Assembly (NCBI GenBank): GCA_963747985.1
Contig: CAVVHG010000007.1
Span: 248,001-312,000 of the forward strand
DNA: 64,000 nt
Direction: 5' to 3'
Origin: JACADW01 sp963747985
Lineage (GTDB): Bacteria > Acidobacteriota > UBA6911
In this document: positions 63,704-64,000 of the stretch, piece after piece
How positions within the stretch are numbered: the stretch's first letter is position 1
How the letters are laid out: each line of letters opens with the position of its first letter
Made by a program: the position numbers and the translations under genes
Notes under the pieces: generated by a model
What the model was told of the DNA's origin: nothing
Seen by the model: only the letters and a program-made list of their open reading frames with translations
Databases searched by the model: none

Positions 63704-64000
63704 TCAGGGCTGTCCCCCCAGGCTCAACATGTTGGCGAAGATCCGATATGCGCCCGGGACGCCGGCCGGCAGCTGCCTGAACCATGCATAGGCTGTGTAG
63801 ATGTAGCAGCCCTTGCCGTACCTCGCCACCAGCATCCCCCCGCGCAACTGTGACTCGCCGGGATCCGCACCTGACAGGAGGGGCGTGTATCGGGGATCCC
63901 ACTGCCTCGCGAAGTACAACCCACGTTCCTGTACCCAGCCGTCAAAGTCCGCGCCGGTGATCCTGTTCGGGCGTGCAAAAAGCGGGTGCGATGGTGCAAG
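63704..64000 (-). CDS. PIG-L family deacetylase, C-terminal part (5' truncated by window)
   Basis: About 98 residues are visible. The frame is open to the right edge: LAPSHPLFARPNRITGADFD, then GWVQERGLYFARQWDPRYTP, GMLVARYGKGCYIYTAYAWF and RQLPAGVPGAYRIFANMLSL before the stop. As I recall it, this is the typical end of the large PIG-L/LmbE-like deacetylases, whose catalytic N-terminal half lies outside the window. The metal site is therefore not visible and the call rests on the tail alone. Confidence 0.65.
   Translation of the reverse strand, partial: LAPSHPLFARPNRITGADFDGWVQERGLYFARQWDPRYTPLLSGADPGESQLRGGMLVARYGKGCYIYTAYAWFRQLPAGVPGAYRIFANMLSLGGQP

Overview
This is a GC-rich 64 kb chromosomal segment from a Gram-negative, free-living bacterium. 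LspA, LolA, TonB and exported Tat and Sec proteins imply two membranes. The mix of ECF sigma/anti-sigma pairs, OPT peptide transporters, plant-polysaccharide enzymes, DUF362/DUF6599-type proteins and dispersed intergenic inverted repeats suggests an uncultured Acidobacteriota-like organism. That placement is inference; there is no rRNA gene in the window to test it. No phage, IS element, CRISPR array or tRNA was found. Both ends cut genes (a YebC family protein on the left, a PIG-L deacetylase on the right).

Layout. 0-6.7 kb: yebC, ruvC, an AmmeMemoRadiSam B protein, an HDAC-like deacetylase, a lone nuoF and a sigma/anti-sigma pair. 6.8-12.3 kb: a minus-strand heat-shock block (two hsp20, clpB, htpX, grpE) with HAIR-like operators over the hsp20 promoters. 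12.5-16.5 kb: an OPT transporter, PqqD-like protein and dipeptidase operon. 16.7-22.3 kb: a plus-strand housekeeping run (tonB, lspA, lolA, inositol monophosphatase family, yqeY, uvrC). 22.4-31.7 kb: a PLP decarboxylase, sugar-nucleotide genes, a site-2 protease, a universal stress protein, pgsA, AmmeMemoRadiSam A, and a translationally coupled galU/glucuronokinase-like pair. 31.7-41.6 kb: a protealysin-like M4 protease, a SWIM-SNF2 ATPase, an AcvB/VirJ-like hydrolase, a thioredoxin-fold protein, an emfourin-like protease inhibitor and an HlyD-type adaptor, with a remarkable cluster of perfect hairpins at 38.1-38.4 kb. 41.6-50.9 kb: an aldehyde dehydrogenase and an arabinose-type locus (isomerase, ribulokinase, 4-epimerase) facing two secreted sugar-hydrolase genes, each broken by one frameshift. 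51-57 kb: a Tat-exported DUF362 protein, an Fe-S aldo/keto reductase, a DUF6599-like protein, a divergent CorA-like protein and a CAP-domain protein. 57-64 kb: a ceramidase-like enzyme, a cyclophilin, a second OPT transporter and an SSS symporter with a small membrane partner.

The most interesting non-genic signals are: (i) a mirrored array of hairpins at 38.1-38.4 kb whose stems show compensatory changes; (ii) degenerate GGNATC tracts that occur at four convergent gene junctions and nowhere else noticed; (iii) well-formed -10 elements placed about 7 nt before start codons, predicting leaderless mRNAs; (iv) HAIR-like operators. The most interesting genic ones are the OPT-PqqD-PepD operon, the galU/glucuronokinase-like pair, and the emfourin-like inhibitor distant from its likely protease.
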